Source: RGDT01 sp964630925
Lineage (GTDB): Bacteria > Planctomycetota > Planctomycetia > Gemmatales > Gemmataceae
Length of the DNA stretch: 7,622 nt
Direction of reading: 5' to 3'
NCBI GenBank assembly: GCA_964630925.1
Contig: CAZVZK010000275.1
Coordinates: 1 to 7,622, forward strand
Shown here: positions 1 to 5,468 of the stretch, piece by piece
Numbering within the stretch: position 1 is the first letter of the stretch
How the letters are laid out: the number at the start of each line of letters is the position of its first letter
Translations under genes and position numbers: made by a program
The notes under the pieces: generated by a model
Seen by the model: the letters and a program-made list of their open reading frames with translations, nothing else
What the model was told of the DNA's origin: nothing
The model's database searches: none

Positions 1-70
1 GCGGGCCGTCAGTGTTTGCTCTTCAACGGGTGACGTGATTCGCCGGGCGCGTACCAAGGAGCGTCACCCC

Positions 71-504
71 ATGCTCTTCACCCTCACCCGCACTACGCCA
101 ACAAGAAGGCCGGCGACGCCCTCGACCTCCCCGCCGCCGACGCCCACTTCCTCCTCACCGAGAAGGTCGCCGCCCCCGCCCCCCGCCCCACCCCCACCCT
201 ACCTCGGCCGCTTCCTCCTCGCCGCACACCGCCACGATCACAAGGCCCTCATAATGGGCTCCTGCTGGGTGGACGGCGAGACAGGCCACAAGGCCGCCCT
301 CAACGAGCAGTCCGGCCCACGCGGCGGCTACCTCGTCCCCACCCCCTCCACGCCCAGATCATGGGCCTCGCCTACCGCCTCGGCGTCGTCCGCCCCGGCG
401 CCACGGTCCTCCCCATGACCTCCGCCGACCTCGAAGTCCCCGCCATAGCCACCCTCCCCGCCACTTCGGGCCGCTCCCCACGTCGCAACCATCCCCTCCG
501 GTAG
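71..504 (+). pseudogene. Frameshifted, truncated HK97-type phage major capsid remnant
   Basis: This is a phage relic read in alternating frames. An ATG at 71 follows a good ribosome site (AAGGAG, 56-61). After about five codons the sense moves to frame 1, where 91-165 reads HYANKKAGDALDLPAADAHF and continues to LLTEKVAAPAP, resembling a short phage head-region protein. From 200 to about 345 it continues in frame 2 with YLGRFLLAAHRHDHKA and then AALNEQSGPRGGYLVP. From 346 it is back in frame 1 with LHAQIMGLAYRLGVVRPGA and TVLPMTSADLEVPAIA, ending at TAG 502-504. The GGYLVP block followed by a hydrophobic helix and a beta strand matches the start of the mature HK97-fold capsid. Such capsids are usually 300-400 residues, so most of the C-terminal part is missing. 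The shifts lie in C-rich runs, so sequencing error could explain some of them, but not the early stop and lost C-terminus. The first part may be a separate small gene now fused to the capsid piece. Homology is judged by eye. Confidence 0.62.
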
Positions 505-588
505 GCGTCCCAGGCGTCCCAATCGTCCTACCGGCTTCGGCGTCCGCCCCATCGGCCCATCGGCCCCATCGGTCCCATCCGTCCTATT
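501..588. repeat. Degenerate GTCCC/CCCATCGG short tandem repeat
   Basis: The stretch repeats GGCGTCCCA and then CCCATCGG/CCCATCCG units with variable spacing (for example CCCATCGG at 549-556, 557-564 and 566-573, then CCCATCCG). It is noncoding and lies directly after the capsid relic. I associate similar GGGAC/GATGGGAC tracts with planctomycete intergenic DNA. No function is evident. Confidence 0.55.
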
Positions 589-610
589 CCGCCTCCCCCA
601 CGTCAGCACT

Positions 611-708
611 TGGGGGTTGACGAGCCCGGCCCCTGGTCTCGGCCCCTCTACTCAACCCAGCCGTGAAGGCCCCCCAGGCCGAGACCAGGGGCTGGCAGAC
701 AACCCCCA
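611..708. repeat. Large nested inverted repeat (possible cruciform or hairpin)
   Basis: A perfect 16-bp arm at 629-644 (GCCCCTGGTCTCGGCC) is the reverse complement of 677-692. One G-T pair and two further pairs extend it outward to 626/695. A second perfect 9-bp pair, 611-619 (TGGGGGTTG) with 700-708, sits outside it in register. The 32-nt centre (645-676) is unpaired. It could form a long transcript hairpin, act as a terminator-like barrier for the region upstream, or be a decayed mobile-element end. There is no T-run after it, so a standard intrinsic terminator is not supported. Confidence 0.75.
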
Positions 709-711
709 CGT

Positions 712-801
712 TGCAACCACTCACCACGCATCCAATGCTCTCAGCCCCGTTCACGGGGCTTGGGTTTGTAGACCCGCCCTTGAGGGCGGGGCCTCGGCGG
801 G
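712..801 (+). repeat. 90-bp direct repeat, copy 1, with two hairpins
   Basis: This is the first of two copies spaced exactly 103 bp apart; 85 of 90 positions are identical. It holds a 7-bp hairpin with a TTCA loop at 743-760 (AGCCCCG/CGGGGCT) and a second 7-bp hairpin at 773-790 (CCCGCCC/GGGCGGG, loop TTGA). TGGGTTTGTAGA lies between them. Open frames across it are spurious by-products of the repeat. The shape recalls REP-type dispersed palindromic elements, but I cannot assign a family. Confidence 0.8.
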
Positions 802-814
802 CCGTCCGCAACCA

Positions 815-904
815 TGCAACCACTCACCACTCATCCACTGCTTTCAGCCCCGTTCACGGGGCTTGGGTTTGTAGACCCGCCCTTTAGGGCGGGGCGTCGG
901 CGGG
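815..904 (+). repeat. 90-bp direct repeat, copy 2, with two hairpins
   Basis: This second copy is in the same orientation, with hairpins at 846-863 and 876-893. The five differences from copy 1 are at 831, 838, 843, 885 and 896. None falls in a stem: 885 is in the second loop and the others are outside the hairpins. It lies about 130 bp before the operon's first gene, so it would be part of the leader if transcription starts upstream of it. Confidence 0.8.
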
Positions 905-954
905 GCTTCAACCCCCACGCCGGGCCGGGCATACACCCACATTCGATTCGCCGT

Positions 955-990
955 GACGGCGGCGCCCCCTTGAACCGCCGCCCCGCCGTC
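955..990 (+). promoter_or_regulatory. GC-rich hairpin in the leader of the polyamine operon
   Basis: GACGGCGG (955-962) can pair perfectly with CCGCCGTC (983-990). An alternative pairing of GGCGGCG (958-964) with CGCCGCC (976-982) uses the same bases, so the two stems exclude each other. The element ends 47 bases before the decarboxylase start. Two exclusive stems could be a leader switch, but in DNA this GC-rich short stems arise by chance, and no recognised riboswitch motif is visible. No convincing promoter boxes were seen nearby. Confidence 0.25.
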
Positions 991-1037
991 CCTACCCTCA
1001 GAGCAGAACCATCGTCCCCCAGTCCGGTCCCCCCATC

Positions 1038-1385
1038 ATGCAGGTCGGCACCGAGTGGCTCATCGACGCGTCCGGCTGCTCGCCCGACGCCCTCCGCGAC
1101 CTCGACGGCCTCACGCGCCTCTGCTCGCGCGTGTTGGCCGACCTCGGCCTCCACGCCGTCGGCGAGCCCCTCTGGCACCAGTTCCCCGGCCCCGGCGGCG
1201 TCACCGGCCTGTACCTCCTCACCGAGTCCCACCTCGCCTGCCACACCTACCCCGAGCACGGCCTCGCCACCTTCAACCTCCACTGCTGCCGCGAACGCCC
1301 GCGCTGGCACTGGGAGCTGGCCCTCGCCGAGACCCTCGGGGCCGCCACGGTCACGGTCCGCGAGATGGCGAGGGGCACGCCATGA
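1038..1385 (+). CDS. speH: S-adenosylmethionine decarboxylase proenzyme (pyruvoyl type, class 1B)
   Basis: This 115-residue protein belongs to the small bacterial AdoMet decarboxylase family. It converts S-adenosylmethionine to decarboxylated AdoMet, the aminopropyl donor for spermidine-type polyamines. The cleavage motif LLTESHLACHTYPE is clear: Ser64 is the expected self-cleavage site that becomes the pyruvoyl group. His69 and Cys84 lie at +5 and +20 from it, the same spacing as Ser63, His68 and Cys83 of the Thermotoga enzyme. The N-terminal GTEWLIDASGC block is the family's usual beginning, which fixes the ATG at 1038, although no Shine-Dalgarno sequence is visible before it. It is slightly shorter than the usual 120-135 residues. 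Its TGA overlaps the next gene's ATG (ATGA), so the two are probably translationally coupled. It is the first gene of the operon and would supply the substrate of the aminopropyltransferase at the operon's end. It should be cytosolic. Confidence 0.93.
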   Translation: MQVGTEWLIDASGCSPDALRDLDGLTRLCSRVLADLGLHAVGEPLWHQFPGPGGVTGLYLLTESHLACHTYPEHGLATFNLHCCRERPRWHWELALAETLGAATVTVREMARGTP

Positions 1386-3235
1386 GCCTCAAGGCCAACT
1401 GCCCCTCCTGCGGCGGCCCGGTCACCTTCCAGGTGTCCACCTCCCTCGTCACGGTGTGTGACTACTGCCGCAGCGTCGTCGGGCGCGGCGACCGGGGGCT
1501 GGAGTCGTTGGGCAAGGTCGCCGACCTCGTCGAGACCGACTCGCCCCTCGACGTGGGCATCAAGGGCAGCTGGGCCGGCATGCCGTTCACCCTCACCGGA
1601 CGCACGCAATTCCAGCACCCCGCCGGCGGCGTCTGGGATGAGTGGTACGCCGCCACGGGCGACGGCAAATGGGGCTGGCTCGCCGAGGCCGGCGGACGCT
1701 TCTACCTCACCTTCGAGACCCCGCCCCCCGCCGACCTGCCATCCTACGATCAGATCCAGCTCGGCCAGCCGGTCACGCTGGGCGACGGCATCAAGCTCAT
1801 GGTGGCCGAGAAGAACACGGCCTCCGTCGGCGGGGCGAAGGGCGAGATGCCGTACCGCGTCGAGCCGGGCAAGCCTCACCCGTTCGTGGACCTCTCCGGC
1901 CCCGGCGGCCTGTTCGGCACCATCGACTGGTCGGGCCAGAGGCCGGCGGCGTTCCTGGGCCGCGAGGTGACGCTCGACGAGCTGGGCATCCCGAAGTCGC
2001 AGCGGCGCCGCTACCCCGGCATGGAGCCGAAGATCCAGGCGTTGGCGCTCAACTGCCCGCAGTGCGGCGGCGCCGTCACCCTGCAGGCGCCGGACAGGAG
2101 CGAGCGTGTCGGCTGCCCCAACTGCGGGGCCATGCTCGACGTGTCCGAGGGCAAGCTCTCCCTGCTCCGCTCGGTGAAGAAGCCGAAGGTGGTGCCGTTC
2201 ATCCCCCTCGGGGCCAGGGGCCAGCGCGAGGGCGTCGAGTGGGCGTGCCTCGGCTTCCTGCAGCGCAGCGTCACCTTCGAGGGGACCGATTACTTCTGGG
2301 AGGAGTACCTGCTGTACCAGCCGCGCCTCGGCTTCCGCTGGCTGACGCGGAGCGACGACCACTGGAATTGGGTCGAGCCGCTGCCGCCGGGGTGCGTCGA
2401 TGAGCAGGGCACCTACGCGATGTACGCGGGGCGCTCGTACCGGCTCTTCCAGAAGGCCGAGGCGACGGTACGCCTTGTGTACGGCGAGTTCTACTGGAAG
2501 GTGCAGGCCGGCGAGAAGGTGAACGCGAACGACTTCGTGGCCGCCCCGTACATGCTCTCGGAGGAGCGCAACGCCAGCGAGATCAACTGGTCGCACGGGG
2601 AGTACGTCGAGCCGGGCGAGGTGCAGCGGATGTTCGCCCTGCCGGAGGCCCCTCCGCCGCCGGCCAAGGTCGGCCCGAACCAGCCGTTCCCCTACACGGG
2701 GGTCTACCCCCTGTTCGGGTGGCTGGGGGGGGCCGTCCTCCTGATCGGCCTGGCCTGGCTGCTCATGAGCCCGCGTCAGCCCGTCCTGGCGCAGGCCTAC
2801 GAGCTGACGGCGCTGGAGAAGGACGCGGCGGTGAAGAAGCGGACCGTCACCGAGGAGGTGACCCTCACGGGCCACCGCAACCTCCGCATCGACATCTGGG
2901 CCGAATCCGGGGGGTGGGTGGGGGTGGAGGGCAAGATGAGCCGCAGGGGGCCTGGGCCGCCCGCCGAGGCGCGGTTCGCCGTGTGGGCGGCGGCGGGCTC
3001 CACGGATTACGTGTACCACTCGGCGCTGCCGCCGGGCGACTACGACGTGGCGCTGACGTTCTCGTGGGGGGCGCCGGAGTCGCAGGCGTCGTCGGCGGTG
3101 AGGATGACCAGCGGGGTGGCCCACGCCTCGCCGGTGGTGTATACCCTCCTGCTGCTGGCGCTCGGCCCGTTCCTCGTCGGGCTGTACCAGTTGGCGTGGG
3201 AGGGGATGCGCTGGCAGGACAGCGCCGGGACCTGA
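1382..3235 (+). CDS. Membrane protein with two zinc ribbons and two DUF4178 modules
   Basis: This 617-residue protein has a repeated layout. Zinc ribbon 1 has Cys7, Cys10, Cys26 and Cys29; zinc ribbon 2 has Cys225, Cys228, Cys245 and Cys248. The two ribbons open alike (NCPSCGGPVT and NCPQCGGAVT). Each is followed by a DUF4178-like beta-rich module, roughly residues 55-195 and 268-425, with a shared W-D/E-E-W/Y core (VWDEWY and FWEEYL). A Pro-rich linker (422-436) leads to a membrane helix at about 440-462. A predicted extracytoplasmic domain of about 120 residues follows (463-582), then a second helix at 584-605 and a short tail. The zinc ribbons and DUF4178 modules are therefore likely cytosolic. 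The start at 1382 is chosen because the first ribbon begins at once and GAGGGG lies 6 nt upstream; the frame stays open further upstream but there it only shadows the decarboxylase. DUF4178 has no established reaction; it recurs beside DUF350 and polyamine enzymes. A scaffold or adaptor role is inference. Confidence 0.85.
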   Translation: MSLKANCPSCGGPVTFQVSTSLVTVCDYCRSVVGRGDRGLESLGKVADLVETDSPLDVGIKGSWAGMPFTLTGRTQFQHPAGGVWDEWYAATGDGKWGWLAEAGGRFYLTFETPPPADLPSYDQIQLGQPVTLGDGIKLMVAEKNTASVGGAKGEMPYRVEPGKPHPFVDLSGPGGLFGTIDWSGQRPAAFLGREVTLDELGIPKSQRRRYPGMEPKIQALALNCPQCGGAVTLQAPDRSERVGCPNCGAMLDVSEGKLSLLRSVKKPKVVPFIPLGARGQREGVEWACLGFLQRSVTFEGTDYFWEEYLLYQPRLGFRWLTRSDDHWNWVEPLPPGCVDEQGTYAMYAGRSYRLFQKAEATVRLVYGEFYWKVQAGEKVNANDFVAAPYMLSEERNASEINWSHGEYVEPGEVQRMFALPEAPPPPAKVGPNQPFPYTGVYPLFGWLGGAVLLIGLAWLLMSPRQPVLAQAYELTALEKDAAVKKRTVTEEVTLTGHRNLRIDIWAESGGWVGVEGKMSRRGPGPPAEARFAVWAAAGSTDYVYHSALPPGDYDVALTFSWGAPESQASSAVRMTSGVAHASPVVYTLLLLALGPFLVGLYQLAWEGMRWQDSAGT

Positions 3236-3249
3236 GCGGGAGGGGCGAC

Positions 3250-3477
3250 ATGCTGGATCGGATCTACCTCGGGGCGGGCGGCCTGCTGATCGGCTGGCTG
3301 GGCTGGACGTGCTGGGCCGGGCACGAGTACCAGGGGGCGGTGCGGACGATGCCGACGCCGGGGCAGATCGTCGTGGCCTCGTCGTGGTACCGCTCGTCCT
3401 CGGTCCGCTCGCACGGGTCGTATTCCTCATCATCATCCACGTCCCGCTCGGGCGGGGGCGTCTTCGGAGGCAAGTGA
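3250..3477 (+). CDS. Small single-pass membrane protein with Ser/Gly-rich tail
   Basis: This 75-residue protein matches no family I can name with certainty. The ATG at 3250 has a strong ribosome site (GGGAGGGG, 3238-3245), and the preceding gene ends 14 nt upstream. One hydrophobic helix covers about residues 6-23 and includes Cys21; only MLDRI precedes it. The remainder is polar, with Ser-rich segments (SSWYRSSSVRSHGSYSSSSS) and a C-terminus SRSGGGVFGGK. There is no lipobox. Small membrane proteins or lipoproteins with a Gly-rich end occur in related clusters (DUF4247 in actinobacteria, DUF1190/YjfM in enterobacteria). This protein may fill the same place, but that is an analogy from position and composition rather than a shown homology. 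The GGAGG encoding the Gly-Gly-Lys end is also the ribosome site of the next gene. The role is unknown; it is a candidate partner or substrate of the operon's enzymes. Confidence 0.7.
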   Translation: MLDRIYLGAGGLLIGWLGWTCWAGHEYQGAVRTMPTPGQIVVASSWYRSSSVRSHGSYSSSSSTSRSGGGVFGGK

Positions 3478-3779
3478 TGGGCCCCATGTGGAATCACGTC
3501 ATGGCGTCGCTGACCGCCCTGTGGGCCGCCACGCCGCCGGGTGTGTTCGACCCGGACAAACTCTGGAACTGGGAACGCCTGCTGTGGAACATCACGCAGG
3601 TGATCATTTACGTCGTCATCGGCCTGGGCCTGTTCGGCCTCGCCTTCCTCGTGATCAGCAAGCTGGTCCCGTTCTCCATCCGTAAGGAGATCGAGGAGGA
3701 CCAGAACGTCGCCCTCGGCGTGGTCCTGGGTGCGGTGTTCATCGGCATCGCCATCATCCTCGCCGCCGCCATCCACTGA
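3477..3779 (+). CDS. DUF350 family inner-membrane protein
   Basis: This 100-residue protein has two predicted membrane helices, about 41-63 (VIIYVVIGLGLFGLAFLVIS) and 78-99. The linking segment is charged, KEIEEDQN at 70-77, followed by a Gly-spaced helix GVVLGAVFIGIAIILAA. That acidic, Asn-containing linker before a small-residue helix is the signature of DUF350 (the E. coli YjfL family). Many family members carry two such repeats with four helices; this one has a single unit, so it probably works as an oligomer. The start ATG at 3477 overlaps the previous stop (TGATG) and has GGAGG 6 nt upstream; Met4 is a weaker alternative start. The stop overlaps the aminopropyltransferase start. The N-terminal 40 residues are moderately polar with several Trp and may lie along the membrane. 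DUF350 has no proven biochemical function, but it is repeatedly linked with polyamine or ATP-grasp genes. A membrane partner of the adjacent enzyme is the best inference. Confidence 0.87.
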   Translation: MGPMWNHVMASLTALWAATPPGVFDPDKLWNWERLLWNITQVIIYVVIGLGLFGLAFLVISKLVPFSIRKEIEEDQNVALGVVLGAVFIGIAIILAAAIH

Positions 3780-5344
3780 TGGGCGAGGCCGCCTTCACCC
3801 CCGATCCGCCCCCGGCGCCCCCGAAGCCGACGGCGGCCGGCACGATCCGCGCGCCGATTCTGTTCCTCAATGTCCTCATCATCGCCACCTGCGGCCTCGT
3901 CTACGAGCTGCAGGCCGCGACGCTCTCCAGCTTCGTCCTCGGCGACTCCGTCACGCAGTACTCGCTGGTGATCGGCCTGTACCTGTCGGCGATGGGCCTG
4001 GGGGCGTGGCTGTCCGGCTTCCTCGACAAGGACCTGGCGCGGGCCTTCCTCGAGGTCGAGCTGGGCGTGGCCCTCATCGGCGGGCTGTCCGTGCCGGCCC
4101 TGTACCTGTGCTTCGCGCGCGTCGGGATCTTCCTGCCGCTCCTGTACATTGTGGTCGTGGCGGTGGGGACGCTCGTCGGGCTGGAGCTGCCGCTGCTCAT
4201 GCGCATCCTCAAGGAGGAGTTGGACTTCAAGGAGCTTGTCTCGCGCGTCCTGACGTTCGACTACATCGGGGCGCTGGCCGCGTCGGTGCTCTTCCCGCTC
4301 TTGTTCGTGCCCTGGCTCGGCCTGGTGCGGACGAGCCTCCTGGTCGGCATGGTGAACGCCGGGGTCGCCCTCTGGGGGACCTGGCTCCTGCGGCCACTGC
4401 TCGCCTCGGAGCCGACGGGGCTGCGCATCAGGGCCATGCTGTTGCTGGCGGTCCTCTTCGCCCTGTTCGGCAACGCCGATGCGTTCCTGCGCTGGGCCGA
4501 GGAGGAGCAGTTCGACGGGCAGATCCTGTTCGCGAAGACGACGGCGTATCAGCGCATCGTCGTCGCCGAGGGGAAGTTGGGCGGCTTCAACCTCTTCCTC
4601 AACGCCCACCTCCAATTCGCCTCCATCGACGAGCACCGCTACCACGAGGCGTTGGCGCACCCGGCGATGCTGGCGACGGGTGACCGCCGGCGGGTGCTGA
4701 TCCTCGGCGGCGGCGACGGGCTGGCCCTGCGGGAGGTCCTGCGGTACCGCGACGTGGAGGCCGTGACGCTCGTGGACATCGACCCCGACATGACGGGGCT
4801 GTCGGCCCGGCTGCCGCGTCTGGCCGAGCTGAACCGGCACGCCTACGACGACCCGCGCGTGGCCGTGGTGAACCGCGACGCCCTGGTGTGGCTGGATGCG
4901 TACGAGGGGCCGGCGTTCGGTGTGGTGCTGATCGACTTCCCGGACCCGCACAGCTTCTCGCTCGGGAAGCTCTACACGACGCGCTTCTACAGGCTGCTGC
5001 GGCGGCACATGGACGAGGACGCGGCGCTGGCCATCCAGGCGACCTCGCCGTTGACGACAAGGAAGTCGTACTGGTGCATCATGAGGACCCTGGAGGCGGG
5101 GGGCTTCGCGGTGCGTCCCTATCAGGCGAGCGTGCCGTCGTTCGGTGTATGGGGCTACGGGCTGGCCAAGGCGCGGGCGTTCGGCATCCCGACCGGGCGG
5201 CTGCCGGAGGGGCTAAGGTATCTGGACACCTCGGTGCTCCGCTCCCTGTTCGTGATGCCGCCGGACATAGGCCCGGTGGACGTGAAGGTGAACCGCCTCG
5301 ATAACCAGTGGCTGGTGCGCTACTACGAGCAGGAGCGGAAGTAG
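3779..5344 (+). CDS. speE: Membrane-anchored polyamine aminopropyltransferase (spermidine synthase type)
   Basis: This 521-residue protein joins a multi-pass membrane domain to a spermidine-synthase domain. A Pro-rich cytosolic start (8-18) is followed by about seven hydrophobic helices near 26-46, 58-80, 89-111, 117-140, 160-180, 185-205 and 218-235. The catalytic domain follows: AYQRI (256-260), LNAHLQFASIDEHRYHEAL (274-292), the AdoMet-site loop VLILGGGDG (306-314), VDIDP (332-336), and the gate segment DFPDPHSFSLGKLYTTRFY (386-404). Asp386 and Asp389 correspond to the two aspartates of the usual D-S-x-D-P catalytic motif. It should transfer aminopropyl groups from decarboxylated AdoMet to an amine such as putrescine, with the enzyme held at the inner membrane. 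The variant D-F-P-D-P and the membrane domain set it apart from soluble SpeE, which is about 280 residues, so the real acceptor is uncertain. The start overlaps the DUF350 stop (TGATG) and has no ribosome site of its own, which suggests translational coupling. It is the last gene of the operon. Confidence 0.93.
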   Translation: MGEAAFTPDPPPAPPKPTAAGTIRAPILFLNVLIIATCGLVYELQAATLSSFVLGDSVTQYSLVIGLYLSAMGLGAWLSGFLDKDLARAFLEVELGVALIGGLSVPALYLCFARVGIFLPLLYIVVVAVGTLVGLELPLLMRILKEELDFKELVSRVLTFDYIGALAASVLFPLLFVPWLGLVRTSLLVGMVNAGVALWGTWLLRPLLASEPTGLRIRAMLLLAVLFALFGNADAFLRWAEEEQFDGQILFAKTTAYQRIVVAEGKLGGFNLFLNAHLQFASIDEHRYHEALAHPAMLATGDRRRVLILGGGDGLALREVLRYRDVEAVTLVDIDPDMTGLSARLPRLAELNRHAYDDPRVAVVNRDALVWLDAYEGPAFGVVLIDFPDPHSFSLGKLYTTRFYRLLRRHMDEDAALAIQATSPLTTRKSYWCIMRTLEAGGFAVRPYQASVPSFGVWGYGLAKARAFGIPTGRLPEGLRYLDTSVLRSLFVMPPDIGPVDVKVNRLDNQWLVRYYEQERK

Positions 5345-5352
5345 CTCCAATA

Positions 5353-5467
5353 GTTGACAGCCAGTTAACAGCCAGTCCAAACCAGTGAACAGCCAGCGGA
5401 AGCAGGAACAGCCGGCCCCCCCCATGAGAAGGGAGGCCGGCGTCTACTGGCTGTCAACCGGCTGTTC
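5353..5467. terminator. Convergent intergenic hairpins with ACAGCCAG repeats
   Basis: This region separates two convergent genes. The inner hairpin pairs 5411-5421 (GCCGGCCCCCC) with 5431-5441 (GGGAGGCCGGC): 10 of 11 pairs with one C-A mismatch and a 9-nt loop. The outer perfect 13-bp inverted repeat pairs 5353-5365 (GTTGACAGCCAGT) with 5446-5458. ACAGCCAG also recurs directly at 5357-5364, 5368-5375 and 5389-5396, with a variant ACAGCCGG at 5408-5415 and an inverted variant at 5459-5467. No T-run follows on either strand, so termination could be bidirectional but is not of the classic intrinsic form. Confidence 0.6.
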
Positions 5468-5468
5468 G

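Noticed and set aside
1..33. Possible 3' end of an upstream gene (frame 1 ends AGRQCLLFNG then TGA at 31-33)
   Set aside because: Only ten codons are visible and no family can be judged from them; position before the ribosome site at 56-61 makes it possible but unsupported.
611..708. Insertion sequence with terminal inverted repeats
   Set aside because: No transposase frame lies between the arms, the centre is 32 nt, and no target duplication was seen.
617..887. Small plus-strand open frames across the direct repeats
   Set aside because: They repeat the same peptide because the DNA repeats; no ribosome sites, and the pattern of differences follows hairpins rather than codons.
712..904. CRISPR array
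   Set aside because: Only two units of 90 bp with a 13-bp gap; length, spacing and internal hairpins do not fit CRISPR repeats and spacers.
1247..3487. Long open frame (746 codons) on the minus strand
   Set aside because: It lies opposite the well-supported DUF4178 gene; its translation is Arg/Pro/Gly/His-rich low complexity, typical of antisense frames in high-GC DNA.
3608..5008. Minus-strand open frame of 466 codons
   Set aside because: It is opposite the aminopropyltransferase, whose motifs are unmistakable; this frame is Gln/Glu/Arg/His-rich and lacks domains.
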